Assembly (NCBI GenBank): GCA_023055355.1
Contig: JALJCS010000010.1
Coordinates: 21,095,001-21,159,000 of the forward strand
Direction: 5' to 3'
DNA length: 64,000 nucleotides
Origin: Agelaius tricolor
Lineage: Eukaryota > Chordata > Aves > Passeriformes > Icteridae
Shown here: positions 1 through 12,000 of the stretch, piece by piece
Position numbering within the stretch: position 1 is the first letter of the stretch
Layout of the letters: each line of letters starts with the position of its first letter
Notes under the pieces: generated by a model
The model's input: only the letters and a program-made list of their open reading frames with translations
What the model was told of the DNA's origin: nothing
Databases searched by the model: none
Translations under genes and position numbers: made by a program

Positions 1-3000
1 CTTAATTTCAGCCACATTAGCTTTCTAATGCTGAATTGAGCCATGCTTTAATTACAGGGCAAAATCCTGTAATAGGAGTTTAGACATGTGTTCACTTAGC
101 ATAGAGCAGTATGGACCAATGTGTCACTCCCTTCCCCTTCTCCTTTCTGTCAGTGCTAATTTGGTGGAAGGGGCATGAAAACACTCTCTGGAGAAGCAGA
201 GATTTCTCTCCTTTCCTGTGTAGCTCTGATGTAGACATACAGGTAACACCTGGCTGAATCATATGAGGCCTGAATGTGAATGTAATGAAGTCATCACTGG
301 AGCCAGGGCTGGGAAAATATAGCACTAGGGAGAAGTGGTAGAAGGAACTTTGAAGGAAGTGAGATATGATAGACTGTGCTTTTTTCTGTGGTAAGGCATT
401 TTGCAATGTCACATGGAGAAAGAGGCAATCACTATTATAAAAAAAAATTATGTTTTTTTGACACCCCCACAAGATGCAAAAGAAATTATTTTTTGTATGA
501 TTTGGTGGATGATCCACTTTCTGCTCCAACAAATCAGAGATCCAGAGCACCAGGTCTTATGCTAAATATTTTTGAGAAGCTTCTGCATGTCTGCTTACAA
601 ATAACAAACAAGCTCTGGCCCAGTGGTCAAAGACTGTGTATATAAAGTCCTGGTGTAAAGCTCATTTACCTACCAAGGAAAGCACAGTAGTGTGGAGATC
701 CCTGTGTTAAAGAGACAGAATGTTAATCTGTCATGCAAGGCATACAAATCCTCCCCAAATGCAGTCACTGCTGTGTTACTTGGGCTCCCAAGGGTAGCAA
801 AGTCTCATATCAGAACCTTTAATCTGGTCTGAGCCTTGGGGGCACGAGTGACTCCAGGCAGTTCCTGTGCTCTGCCTAAATAAGGCTATGTCAGGCATTG
901 CCAGTGCTGGCTGTATGCTCAGAAGCATAGAGCAGAATATTATTGCTAGGAAACTGAACTTTGCAGAGTTAGGCTTCTGAATTTAAAGGGCTCAAACTGA
1001 GCTGGAGAGTGGAGCCATTTGTATTATCATTGTAAACAAATTACTCGGTTTTCATGGAGCATTTTTTAACAGGGAAGATCTATAAATAGGTTTTTTCTTA
1101 ATGTTATTGACAAGAAACATGCGTGGACAATATTACAACTTCATACATCAACAACATTGAAATGAAAATAAGGCTGTGTCTGAAGTAAAGTCTAAATGAC
1201 TAAAGACATTTTGATTCTATTTGAGCTCACAATGGCAAGAAAATGTCAACAGCACAATAGTTGAATTTCATAGTCTAGTGGCATCATTTTACACTAATTT
1301 CTGAATTTTTGGTTACTGGCTCAGCTGTCATAGTAATGTGACCAAAATCACAGCTCTTCTGCTTTTTGAGCTTTAAGAGATGCTGTTCAGACTGCAAGCT
1401 CTTCAGCTGCTGCCTCAGTAAGGATGGTATTTAAAAATGAATTTGTTTTCCTTAATGAACATTTTAAAATTTCTTGCCAATAAATAAAGCAGTCTCAGAG
1501 TGATCAGGACATGTATTAAATGTACTCTGATACCATATAAGAAGGCCAGATGAGATCTTCTAAACATAAGTACCTGGGAACAGGGGACAAGTGCCTATGG
1601 ATGCTGAGACTGCTGCAGAATCTCACTGCAATCTGTTAAAAAGAACCTTGCTTGAATTGTTCAGCAAAGATAAAAAAATCAGGGTGTTTCGTAATTGTTA
1701 TTTCATTCCATTCTTCTTGTAGGTTGTCATTGCAATGGAGATCAAATTCAAGCCAGCTGTAGGACCTAAACCATGAGTTTAATCATTCAGCTGGAAAACT
1801 AGGTATAAGGCCTGTACCTATTCTAAAAATCTATCATTAAAAAAATAATTTTTTGAGCTTTCTATAACCCTGAATGAATTTCACTATTTGAAACCTACTT
1901 CCAAAAGAAACTGGAACTAAGAGAATGGCAACAAACCAACCCAGACCTTTACAGGACTGTCCCAACCAGCATGGAGTAAATAATACAGCTCTACAGAAAA
2001 CAGAACTTAAAGGTCTGGAGTTTTAGTAGGGTACAGACTGGGAACATGAATTGGAAGCAGTACTGAATTCAGGAAATAAAATAAAAGAGTCACTTTATTT
2101 GCTCTTGCCAAACCTGGTGTAAACCTGGAGTTTTTCCATGAAAGCTGTGGAGTCAAAGAGCCTTTATGACTTTCACTTGGATCTTCAGGATGATGCATCT
2201 CAGTGCTACCTCCTTGCATACCAGAGCAGGTCTCCTTCACTCACACAAATTGGGAGGGTTCAGGCCAGAAATACCCTGGCAAACAAAGTGGAAGGAGTGG
2301 TCTGACAACTTTTCATCTTGAAGTTGTAAGCTTTGTTTACTGAGCTCTAGAGCTGCATGCCCATCTCAGCCAAAAAGGAGACAGGAGAGGACCATGCCTC
2401 TGGAGGACAAGTACCTGATTTTGGATGATGCACAGAGGAGCTTTTAGGTAGGAACTCAGGATGGTTGGAAGTAGATCTGAGCAAACAGAGGACAGAGGTG
2501 GAGCCACCGCAGTGCCCTGAATTGGTGACATGATTTCTGGCAGTGGGGAAAAAGCAAAAAGAAATTTCTGGGAAATGGTTTTCAGTCACTGGTTCTGGAT
2601 CCTGATGGGATTTGTCTCACCTGAACACATTTCTGAAATTAGTTTGCATCTCTGCACATCTGTCCATATCTGTGAGGATGCTATGCAATAGACCTGAGAG
2701 AGGGTTAATCTTCTCTTGTTCCTAGTAGGGTTTTCTCATCCAAAAGTTCATTTTTTTCTTAGAGGTAGAAAAGGATAATATTATCTTGCACCTTTTTTCT
2801 TCCCAGGTGATAGGATTATGTTCCACTAGGCACTCTCCTGCAGAGGACCACCAGAATATAGTTTCTTCAAGAACAAATTATTTAAAAAGATCAAAATATC
2901 CAGGAGGAATTATCTTGGCTGCCCTTTAAAAATCTTTCTTCCTCATATTCTCCCTTTCTTATTTTTTCTCATTCCTCTCCTGTAAAATGAAGCTTTTTTT

Positions 3001-4024
3001 TTTTGGCAGAAACAGTGGCAGATCCAAAATGTGTGAGCTGAGAACAGGATATTGGATCCTTGGCAGGAGAGAGATGGAACCTGGTGCCCATGTCCGTGTC
3101 TCTCTACCATGTTGAGTGGGGAAATGACCACAGTGGAGCCTGAAATTAGGCACACTGTTGTTGCTGTTAGATTTTATTGTTGTTGTTGCAATTGTTGTCT
3201 CAGAGAAGCAGAGCTGTATAGAGGAGGAGGAACAGAAAATGCTTCAGATGGAAAGAAATTTAAAAACATATTTTGTGGATTAATTTGAGGACTAGGAATG
3301 GTCCACTAGGCAGGGTATCAAACCACAGTGAGCTGGAGAGCTTAAGGCAATTTGCTGAAGTATAGTTTATAGTTCCTGTGGCTTTTCCAAATTGAGGTTT
3401 TGCCCAAAAGATAAGAACTTTCTTAATATATCTGCAGGTAAATTGAGGACATCTCAGAATTGTGAAAAGAGGGAAGCAGGAAGCAGCATAAAATTGTAAT
3501 ATGCTGGATTTCAGGCATGACCCTGGAACTTGTTGTGAATTCAGCATCCAGTTCACCCAGACTAGCTGGTGTTCCGTGCCTAAGAAGATTTGAATCTGAG
3601 TATCTACTAGAAAACAAGTTTCCTCCAGCACAGCTGGTCTCTGGCATGTTGCTCAGGATGAGATAGAAACTTCAGATATACTCAGGGTGGCTCACTGTAG
3701 GAATAGGTGGATATAATGACTTCCAGATCCGGATATGGAAATGCTGGAAATAGATTGTCCCCACCAAGGAATCTGACCCAAGGGGGGCTGGAACAGCAAG
3801 TTGTTTGTTTAACCATGTTGCTGTAACACTGCCTGTTGGTTGTAAGTGGATAGCATGAGATCGTAGCTGCCCTCTCTCTTTTATATTGCTAAATAGATTG
3901 GAAAGGGAGTCTGTCTACTGAGGTGGTTTTTCTCTGAAAGATGACAAGCTTTTTGACTCCTATCTCTTTGTCCTGGGACAAAGTCTACTTTGTCAGATTT
4001 TTATTCTGATGGATGCATTGTATG
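1..4024. other. Unique noncoding sequence, no gene seen
   Basis: I see no convincing exon here. Reading frames on both strands are short and their translations are low-complexity or unlike known proteins. A TATA-like string (TATATAA at 639-645) stands alone without a GC-rich or Inr context. One acceptor-like site (pyrimidine run then TAG, ending 1722) opens a 17-codon frame, which is too short to mean anything. A degenerate GTT repeat is listed separately. Confidence 0.7.
3156..3199. repeat. Degenerate (GTT)n microsatellite
   Basis: Two interrupted runs of GTT/TGT units are separated by TAGATTTTA and by a CAA break. The interruptions mark an old, no longer expanding simple repeat. Confidence 0.8.
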
Positions 4025-4230
4025 CGAATGCAACAGGTAAAGAATGAGCAGCCTTGTAGCTCTATCATTGTCTGGCAAGGCAACCATTCGTCAGTTGTTT
4101 GATCTCTCTTGACCTCAGCTTCACTGTCTTTACAATGACAATAATGATATCAGCTGCTTTTATAGAAAGCTGGAAGATAAGGACTGATAAGAACTATCTG
4201 ATGATAATCCTTCAATTATTGTTATGATTT
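4025..4230 (+). repeat. MIR-like SINE fragment (degraded)
   Basis: The order of landmarks follows the core and tail of a mammalian-wide/amniote MIR element. There is a GACCTCAGCTTCACTGTCT block (consensus-like 'cctcagtttcctcatct'), then ACAATGACAATAATGATA ('aaaatggggataataata'), then a GATAAGGACTGATAAGAACT segment and an AT-rich TTATTGTTATG end. Divergence is high, so this is a call from remembered consensus order, not alignment. MIR elements are inactive tRNA-derived SINEs mobilised long ago by L2-type LINEs. An alternative is chance resemblance in AT-rich DNA. Confidence 0.5.
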
Positions 4231-5084
4231 GTTCCCCTGCTTAATTCACTTTTATGCTATTTTAAACCTTGTCACTGATTTCTCTCTTGGTTTGTTGGGG
4301 CTGTGTATGAAGGAAATGTGTTGGAATTAAGTCAAACCACACATCTTCATCCTGTCTTATCAAAGTGAAATCACTTTGTAAGACATTTTAAGTTCAGCAA
4401 AGCCTATTTGGTTTTGAGCTCCTGGAATTAAGACAAATAGGGTAGAATGTGGAGGAGTGGGAGGAGGTCTCCTTTCTCTGTGCTGTGACTCAGCACTGTG
4501 GTGGGTTGAGGAATCCCACCCTCAATTCATCCTGTGTCTCCTCCTGTCAGGCACTAGTGCAGAATTTTCAGTGGTTATCTGTGAGAGGAATCTTTTTCTT
4601 CCCAGCTTTGTGTCTTGTGCCATCACTGGAAATTTCCAGAAAATATTATTAGAATTAATTTAATTTAAATTAGATTGAACTACCTGAATTTGGCTTTTCA
4701 AGGCAAAAACTATTCCTCAACAGTACAAACTTTTGAAGGCCCAGCTTTGTTCCCCACTGCTTACATAATGGACCTATCCTGAATTAAATCCAGCTGAAAG
4801 TCTGCCTTTGAACGACTTGAGGCACATCAGCATTCAGAGAGTCTCAAGGTACAGAGATTTGGCAGCATCTGTGCATGCCTTCACACTCCAGCGTTGTCCC
4901 TTGAAGGGGAAGGCCAGCCAGTTATTGAGTGTTATTCTACAATTAACCCTGTTGGGAGAAATGTCCGTGCCATCGTGGATTGTAACTGTAAAGGTTGTAA
5001 CAAATCATCACAATGCAATCAACCCTAACAGTGCTGAAAACCTTTCCTTTTCTCTCTGGGGTATTTAAAATGTCATTTGTTATG
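4231..5084. other. Noncoding sequence, nothing distinctive
   Basis: Unique AT-rich sequence. The open frame at 4808-5068 (86 codons) has no recognisable domain and no splice context. Confidence 0.6.
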
Positions 5085-5290
5085 CACATTTTTTCCTTTA
5101 TATGTTTTATTATTAATAATAATGCAATAACGATGAAAAGATCTTCGAAGAAGCCTCAGGAAAGGAATTTTATAAACATTACCGTGGAATAAAATAAGCG
5201 CATTCCATTTTATCAGGACATTTTCCATTATAAATGGCCAGCTTTCTCATCACTCTGCCAACAGCTATGCCTGCCATCTGTTCACTGATG
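5085..5290. promoter_or_regulatory. Candidate conserved AT-rich regulatory block
   Basis: This stretch has four CpGs in about 110 bp of AT-rich DNA, more than its surroundings. It holds a perfect 16-bp palindrome (TTATTATTAATAATAA, 5107-5122), a forkhead-type ATAAACA (5172-5178) and a TEAD-type CATTCCA (5201-5207). Such clusters are common in vertebrate enhancers, but AT-rich DNA throws up these motifs by chance. No conservation data are available here. Confidence 0.25.
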
Positions 5291-5739
5291 TCATACTATA
5301 AAGTTCACTCACAAAACTTCTTGTTGGGAAGTTGAGGGTTGTGCTAGAGAAGTTTTGTTTATGAATAAATATGCTGGCATCTCTTGAGTTTTTGGGGCTG
5401 TTTTAAGGAATAAATTTCATTTGTTTTAGAGTTCAGATTACTGTCTTCACTATACAAAGATAATGCTTTCTGAAGTTATTGGAGATTTTGACTCTTTGTA
5501 TTGTGGAGGAATAGCATTGATGGAATAACTGTTGGACATCTTGAGAGAGACAGAATCCAGGAACTAGGTTTTAACAAAATGCGGTACATTTATCTTCTGG
5601 AAAATAGACTCAGTCCAGTGTGCTAAATTGGGCATCTTAAATGATTAATTTATGCCTAAGAAAATACAGGTCAAATCTGGTTAGGAAGTGAAAGGGGAGG
5701 GGAGAGAGTTGTGTCAGTGAAAAAAGATAATTTTATTTG

Positions 5740-5793
5740 AAAGAATGAGAGAAAAGAAAGAAGAGAAAGAAAGTCAAGGAAGCAAGCAAAGAG
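5740..5793 (+). repeat. Polypurine (GAAA/GGAA) tract
   Basis: About 54 bp of almost pure A and G with only scattered T or C, containing irregular AAAG units. It is a simple low-complexity tract, able in principle to form triplex DNA. Confidence 0.75.
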
Positions 5794-6104
5794 ATATCTC
5801 TCTCCTCTGCTCCCTCCACCATCCCCCACATTCAACTTTTAGAAAAACCCACAGAAATTCCAGGTGGGAAATGAAAATGTTACGGTTTCAACACTTCCTC
5901 TCTCCCAGGAAAAAGACAATTGTACTTGGAAATGGCAACAAAAACATAATGGAAACTTGATGTCAGGGTAATGTTCTGGCCAAGCTCAGCCCTGGCCAGA
6001 GCACACTTTCCATCATGTATCATCACCAGTGTCTGGTCTTTCTGAACTCAGAGGAGCCCACACCTTTCCTTCATGGCTGTGGTCACAGCAGCCCCAGGCA
6101 GCAT
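5794..6104. other. Noncoding sequence, nothing distinctive
   Basis: Unique sequence grading from AT-rich into the GC-rich island that follows. I see no exon or repeat. Confidence 0.6.
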
Positions 6105-6400
6105 TAACTGCACCCTCCCTGCCGCCCTAACCCTGCCCCTCCGCTGCTCCCCAGGGGCTCCCCTGACCCTGCACCCTCTGCCCGGGTGTGGACACTGCAT
6201 GGTCTGAAAACCAGGCGGGCTGGACTGGTAGGATTCAGATTGTAGCCTGGGTCAGGAGTGGGGGGGACACAAATGCAGCCAGAGGAACAAACTCCTGGGC
6301 TTTGAGACAGTGTCAGGGTTTGGGTGGCAGTAGAGGAGCAGGTGTCCAGGGTGGGGGTCGGGGCAGGAAGATGTGGATGTCAAAATCATACTGGCTGGTG
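6105..6400. other. Local GC-rich island, weakly CpG-containing
   Basis: Base composition rises sharply compared with both flanks. There are C-runs at 6113-6180 and G-runs at 6316-6363. Only a handful of CpGs remain (for example in CCGCC, CCCGGG and GCGGGC), so it is not a classic CpG-island promoter. It could be an old promoter, a biased-gene-conversion hotspot, or a noncoding exon. Plus-strand reading 6188-6427 is open for 79 codons but looks like chance. Confidence 0.4.
6113..6139 (-). other. G-quadruplex motif (minus strand)
   Basis: C-runs of 3, 3, 3, 3 and 4 are separated by loops of 1, 5, 3 and 2 bases. On the minus strand this satisfies the G3+N1-7 quadruplex rule. It includes one and a half telomere-like CCCTAA units. 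Confidence 0.6.
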
Positions 6401-6875
6401 TGGGGAGCTTTTGTCATCCTCACATGAGGTGAAAGCAATCTGACTCCTGACCCACACTCTGTGTGTCTGAAGAGAGGGTCTCCCATGGGATTTCCTTGCT
6501 AGGGAAGACATGCTGACATGCCTTGGTGAGGTGTGGACTCTGGTATGCACCATGGAGCTTTGGAAAAAATGTTATCCCAGGAAGGCAAGTGTTGACAGCC
6601 ATTCTTTGGTGCAGACCATGAAACACTGGGCACAGACAGAAGCTTCTTCTGAGCTTCTCCCCCAGGACTTTCTGCCAGATCATCCATGGTACCTCAGCCA
6701 CGGTGCTGTGGTCTTGAGTAGGACCTGTAGCCAGTTTCTGTTTCATGACCAGACTTGAAGCCTGTTTCTTTACACAGAGAACACTGATGTTAGCTCAGGA
6801 ATAAAATAGGAGTTTGGGAAGAAAAAGAGCATTGGAAACCCTGTTTCTTAAGAGAAGAGAGGGAACTTTGCTTAC

Positions 6876-6892
6876 TTTTTTTTTTTTTTTTT
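6876..6892 (+). repeat. Poly-T run (T17) ending in CAGG
   Basis: Seventeen T residues are followed by CAG/GAAA, which resembles a splice acceptor. The downstream sequence has no sustained open frame with a donor, so I treat it as a mononucleotide repeat. Confidence 0.8.
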
Positions 6893-7122
6893 CAGGAAAA
6901 CAAGGGTCAACAAAGTTTCCGTGGCTATGCTGAGGTTGGAGAAAGTAAGATGCCAGAAGGGGAAGAGCTATTTAAGCTGGAGTAAAAATGTTTCATACCA
7001 GAAGGCAAAAAGATAAATGTGGCCAGGAATAAACTAAAACTGGAAAGGAGAGAATTTCTGACCATTTGAGGAGTAAAGTTCTGGCCTCCCCAGAAGAGGA
7101 GTAGGGATGCAGAATCCAACTT

Positions 7123-7134
7123 GCCCTCTGGTGG
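7123..7134 (-). promoter_or_regulatory. CTCF core-like motif
   Basis: On the minus strand the 12-mer CCACCAGAGGGC matches the CTCF core CCASYAGRKGGC at every position. CTCF is the zinc-finger insulator and loop-anchor protein of bilaterians. A single perfect core in 64 kb is expected occasionally by chance, and occupancy cannot be judged from sequence. Confidence 0.4.
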
Positions 7135-8464
7135 AGCTTTCCCCTGTATGAGAAGAGGACAACATGCTTATTAGAAGAAGACATGTGGTCCCAGGAGGAC
7201 TGACAGGGGTATGACGTGCCCATATTTTCTGTTCTTCTCCCCACAAAGCCGAAGTATTTGGCCCTGGTTTCTGGAGCATCTCCCTGCTGAATCCAACATT
7301 GTTGCCTATGTAATTTGGATCACTACATTTGTAATTAAGTCTCGGGTAAAATCTTTATTCAGTAAGTGGCCCTAAAAAGCTTTTTTTTTTTGTCCTTGGC
7401 CAAATCCCAGATCACTGAAGAAAGCAGTGCAGAAGCTAAAAATTAGTCAATTTAATAGAAAATGGGAAATGTTCCTGTGTCAAGTGTCCATCTGCGCCTC
7501 TTTATATATCCTAGTCTAAATATAGGTGCTCTGAGGGCTTGCTACAGATAACTGGTAAAAGGAAGGTGAAAAGAAAGAAGCCACTTAATTTCCTCTTGCC
7601 CTTCCTCCAGTCTTCACAGTGTTTGCAACCCCCACCCCATCTGTGCCAGTTTAACCCCTTAAAGGCTCTGCACAGTGAAGCCACAAACCTGGGAGGATTG
7701 GAGGAAATCCCACCTGCAAAGTCAAGTGGCAAGGAAATGCTTTTCTTTTTTAATCGCTGTGCTTAATCCTGCTTTTTCTAAACACTGTTGGAGGCTGGAG
7801 TTCATAATTTATTTTCTTAAATTACCATAAATTGGAATTTATGGGCCAGGTGATTCTCTTTGAAAAGGGTCCTTGTGCACTGGAGAGGGGAGGGTGGGGC
7901 CAACCTGTCAGCAGGGAGCTTTTGGACTTCTCCAAAAGCAATTCTTTGTTCTTCTCTCTTCGCATCAATGTTCCCCCATAGAAAAATAAATAAATAAGCA
8001 TTCAACCTTCTTTTAACAGCTGCCCACAAAGGTTCTTTTCTTAACTCTTTTTTCCTCCCTCTTTATTGGTCCTTCTGATTTCTTGGCACAGCAGAGGAAT
8101 AAGAGAACTCTAGAGACAGTAAGATCCTTTTAGAGACACCTTGCTTCCAGTGCCTCTTTTTTTTAATGTAAGACATTTTGGGGGTAAGTAGGTGGGCTTT
8201 TTTTCCCTGAAGGAGGACTTCAGGGAATAGCTCAAGGATGTCCTGGGACTTGCAGTTTGCTCCTTTTTGCCATGAAACAATTACCTTGTTTTTGCTGAGG
8301 AGGAGAAGGATATTGTTTTATGTTCCCAACAACATAAATTTCCTTGAGTTAAGTACTCTGAACTTCTCTACATTGCATACTGTATGCTTTTTAGTGAGGT
8401 TTATGCTAACATGTTTTACCTTGTGCTGCCTGGGGCTATGAAAGGGAATAAATTGCTTTCTGGG

Positions 8465-8735
8465 TCTCCTATGGATTGGACAAGGCATAATGGGATTAAA
8501 TTGCACTGAGAAAGATTCAGGTTAGACATCAGGAAACACTTTTTCACAGTCAGAACAGTTAAATGCTGGAATACATTGCCTAGGGAAGGGGTGGAATCTA
8601 TGTTAATAGAAATTTTTAAGAAGAAGTTAGAAAAATATTTGGCAGAAATGTTTTAATATAGCTGAATTCTGCCTTAGGACAGGGGATTGGACTCAACTGG
8701 TGTTCCTTAGCCCTTGCTTCTCCTCTGAAGTCTCC
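8465..8735 (+). repeat. CR1 LINE, 3' end (old copy)
   Basis: The segment follows the CR1 3' region in order. It has 'attggacaaggcataatggg', then 'ttcaggttagacatcaggaa', then the 'tgctggaatacattgcctagggaa' theme, then 'gtggaatct', and finally 'caggggattggactcaa' near the end. CR1 is the dominant non-LTR retrotransposon of birds and other sauropsids. This is a 5'-truncated copy of roughly 270 bp with many substitutions, and it retains no coding capacity. The terminal short repeat is eroded. It is the clearest lineage marker in the window. Confidence 0.85.
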
Positions 8736-8775
8736 AAGGATGACTTCACCTTTCTGAACCGGGAGGAACTACAGT

Positions 8776-9000
8776 TCACCTAGTGCAATGCTTCTACACT
8801 GGATTGCACTTCCAGGCTGTTTCAAACATTGAACCGTGTTACTGTCGTCATCCCTGCCCCCTCGGGCCCCCACCTCCACTTCCTTGCTTGCTCCCACATG
8901 TGGAAATGAGTGTATATACTGGAAAATTAACTTGTTCCAAAGTTTCCTGGCTACTGCCTGATGCCTACCAGACCATGGACCACAGACTGAAGAATGCTGG
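8776..9000 (-). mobile_element. Possible hAT-type MITE remnant
   Basis: The right edge (about 8969-9000) read on the minus strand gives a 'cattcttcagtctgtggtcc'-like string. This resembles the 'ttctcaacctgtggtccatgg' terminus of many non-autonomous hAT elements in amniotes. The left edge near 8780 is much weaker. The stretch is locally CpG-containing. It overlaps a 130-codon plus-strand frame (8783-9172) whose translation I do not recognise. It may instead be unique sequence. Confidence 0.28.
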
Positions 9001-12000
9001 CCGTAGTGACCTCCTGAGGTCCATTGCCGTCCTAATTCCTGTGCTCCTAGCAGCACTCATGCAATTCATCACCACGGCTCTATTGACGCATGATAATTTG
9101 AGCTTTGCTAATAATTATGCTCCTGAGCCCTGGGAGAGAAAGGACTGTTTATTGGTGAGATTGACAGCCTAGAAACAGGACAAATAACTTCAAAACCATG
9201 GCCCTTGGTCAACCTGCTGTTAGGAAGTCCATTAGGTCCAGACCTGAAGATATATCCTCATTTGAAATCAGATAGCCTGCCTTTCCTGCCTCCAGACAGG
9301 TGTGCCATTTCTGCCCATGAACAAGGGAGATTTCTGAAAAATCACATCAGCAGAAATTACTTGCAGAGGCATTGACTGAAAATTGAAAAAGCCACAGATA
9401 AAATTGGTATACTTGTCTTGTTTACTTACTTATTCACATATCTAGCCAGGTTCTTTGAGGGTTTTAAGGTGTGATGTAGTACTTCTCCCGATTTGCATGA
9501 ACATCCAGGAGAATAAAAATCAGAATATTATGTGCCATTCAAACTTTCATAGTTTCTCTATAGAAAGACTTGCCAAATAGTTTCAAGATGTGTTTGGCCT
9601 TCTTGGGACCTAATTCACACCCACAGAGTAATGAGTCCGGTTTTTCCAGTTTCTGATTCCAGAAGAACCTGAGAAAGACCTTGCCATTTGCTCCAGAGAT
9701 GGCTCAACATTATCATCCAAGCTATGCTCACTATTGGATATCTAGTTATCCTAAGAGGTGGTACAGCTCACACTGTCCTTTGATAGACACTGATTTTTTT
9801 TTTTTTTTGTGCCCATCTCCCCATCATCCACCCTTAGGGAATCTGCCATGTGCAAATCAATATTGCATGAAGCATAGCTCTCCATCCAAAGCCCTGGTGG
9901 TTCCAATTCACCTGCCCACACCTGCTCTCCTTGCTCTCTACCTTTGTATTGTGCCTCTTGGTCACAGGGGTGTAATGGTTTCTGGATGTTCTCTGAGAGA
10001 CAGGAACAATACAGTCTAACTCCTGGAGTCTGAATCAAATAGACAAAATCAAACAAGATTCTCATGCACTGGAAATGGTTAGTTCATCTAAGTGACACAG
10101 AGAACTGCTTCTTTCCTCCTGCCCTGAATTAGGGACTCTTTAGATATAGGCTTGGCACTGTTTGGGATATGTCTATGAAGTTGATCTGCTCCTTTCTTCC
10201 CACATAAAATCTTCCACCTTTAATGCCACAGTTTCTGTCTCAGAGATTTGTGTTCCTTCCTTGCATTCAATGCCACTGGACACAATTTCCAGTAATTTCT
10301 GAAAGAATCACATGTGTGCTGTGCTTCTGACCCAAATCCAAGGTGACAAGAAGTATAATTCCCCTGCAAGTTCCCAGCAGCTAGAGACCTGCAAGATCTT
10401 TGCATCCAGCAACTCATTTCTCCCTTGCCTTTGGGCTGTGTTTTCCCTTCACTCCACATGGGAAATCTGGAAGTTTCCCAAGGACAGGAGAAATGAGACA
10501 TCGGTGAATGTCTGCAGGCTAGAAAGTGAGCAGTGTCCGAACTGGGATATCAGATCACACACTCATGAGAAAGCTGACTGAGCAGCTGATGAAGGCCTGT
10601 GGTTTCAGGTCTGAACTAGATTCAGGATTATAATTTTAATAAACATTTTTTCCTTTAATAAGGCTTCTGGGCAATGCAAAGGCTGATGGAATACCCCATA
10701 ATTTTTGGTGTCCAGGAAAGAGATTTTCTGACCTACATAGAAGGAGGATGATTCTATAGGGTAGGCATTTGGTTGGGGCACTTGGGACTCTCTTCAAGCT
10801 TTGCCACAGTGCAAATCACCTAGGCCAAGACTTTCAAAACCAACTAATGAAGGAGGAAGGAAAGTAGCTCAAAATGGCAATGTCCCTACCCATTTAAAAT
10901 GGGAGCTGGCTTGCTTTGGGGACAGATGACAGAAAGAGTTTGCAAAGAAGCCCAAGGGTAACAAGGTATGAAAAGACTTTCTAAATAAAGGCTTCACACT
11001 TTTGCTGGGGAAGTATGATGGACTGGGATGACAGATGGCTTGAAACCATCTCAGTGGCCTTTAAAAATAGAGGGTCCTTTGACGAACCTCTGGCAAGGTT
11101 TATTTTTTAATACTTTTTATCTGATGCTTGTTTTTCCATAAAAGCTAAGTAATCACAGGCTGCCAACCCCCTTACCAGGAAATACACACGGTGAAGAAGT
11201 CATGACTCATGATATAATCTCTTTCGCAAACTTGAATGCTGTTTGTGAAAGTGACTTTTCTGATGCCGAATACAGTGTTGCACTCACATATCTTAGCATT
11301 GACTAAGTACCTCTTCTCTAATGGGTCACCTATTTGTCTTCAGCTTAGAGTGTTTTGAGACTTCTGCTAACCAGTTTCTGTTGCTCAGTTTCTCTCGTAA
11401 TTGACTCAAGGAGACACCACTCAATCGTGTAAGTCTTGTCTCCTTAGCAAAATGAGGTAAATATTTATGTATGAGTTTGAGTGCTTTTAGTCATTAGGAT
11501 CTGAAAAGAAGTAAGACATCCACTAAGACTTGCAGGAGGGTAAAGTCAGTGCCTCAAAAAGGTCAAACTTGGAGCTCCTGTTATGAGTCAGAGCCTGTAA
11601 GTATGGTCTGGGTACTCACATCAGTGGTATGAGCCATTGAAGAAAGGGGGAAGAAGAGTGCTTAACAAGAGAGGCCCTTTCTCATCCCTCTGCATTGCCT
11701 GTCCTGAAAGCAGTAGTCTGAAGACTGCTGCATGATTTAGAGGTTACCTACACAGCCCAGTCTCTGATTTCCTTCCCAAGTGGGAATCACAGGGGCAAAA
11801 TGCACCCTAAATTCACTCTGCAGGGATGCGGGACACACGGAGTTCTTAGTGCCTCCCATGAACACAGGTGTGTTTGTATAGGAGGTGCCTTTACACCTGC
11901 TGCCTTCTCAACCCTCATTTTGTATGAGATTCCCTGGTGGGTAGGATATGCTTTGCTGGGAGGAGGCAGGAGTGAGAAAAGCAAGCAACTATCTTCCAGA

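Larger units (their letters stand above)
6401..8464. other. Noncoding sequence, no gene seen
   Basis: Unique sequence with a T17 run and a CTCF-like core (both listed separately). Overlapping open frames on both strands at 6420-6758 and 6925-7279 are mutually exclusive shadows without domains. Confidence 0.65.

Noticed and set aside
1723..1776. Acceptor-like TAG followed by a 17-codon frame
   Set aside because: Too short to judge, with no other exon nearby.
6876..6892. Poly-T plus CAGG as a splice acceptor
   Set aside because: No sustained open frame or donor follows. It is better explained as a mononucleotide run.
7887..7899. GGGGAGGGTGGGG as a G-quadruplex
   Set aside because: Only three G-runs within loop range. 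The fourth lies too far away.
8783..9172. 129-codon plus-strand frame with a hydrophobic stretch
   Set aside because: It overlaps a probable old transposon remnant. The hydrophobic run is short of a convincing membrane protein and no family is recognised.
10825..10930. Phrases such as ACTTTCAAAACCAACTAATG seen in some old amniote repeats
   Set aside because: Too short and diverged to assign to any family from memory.
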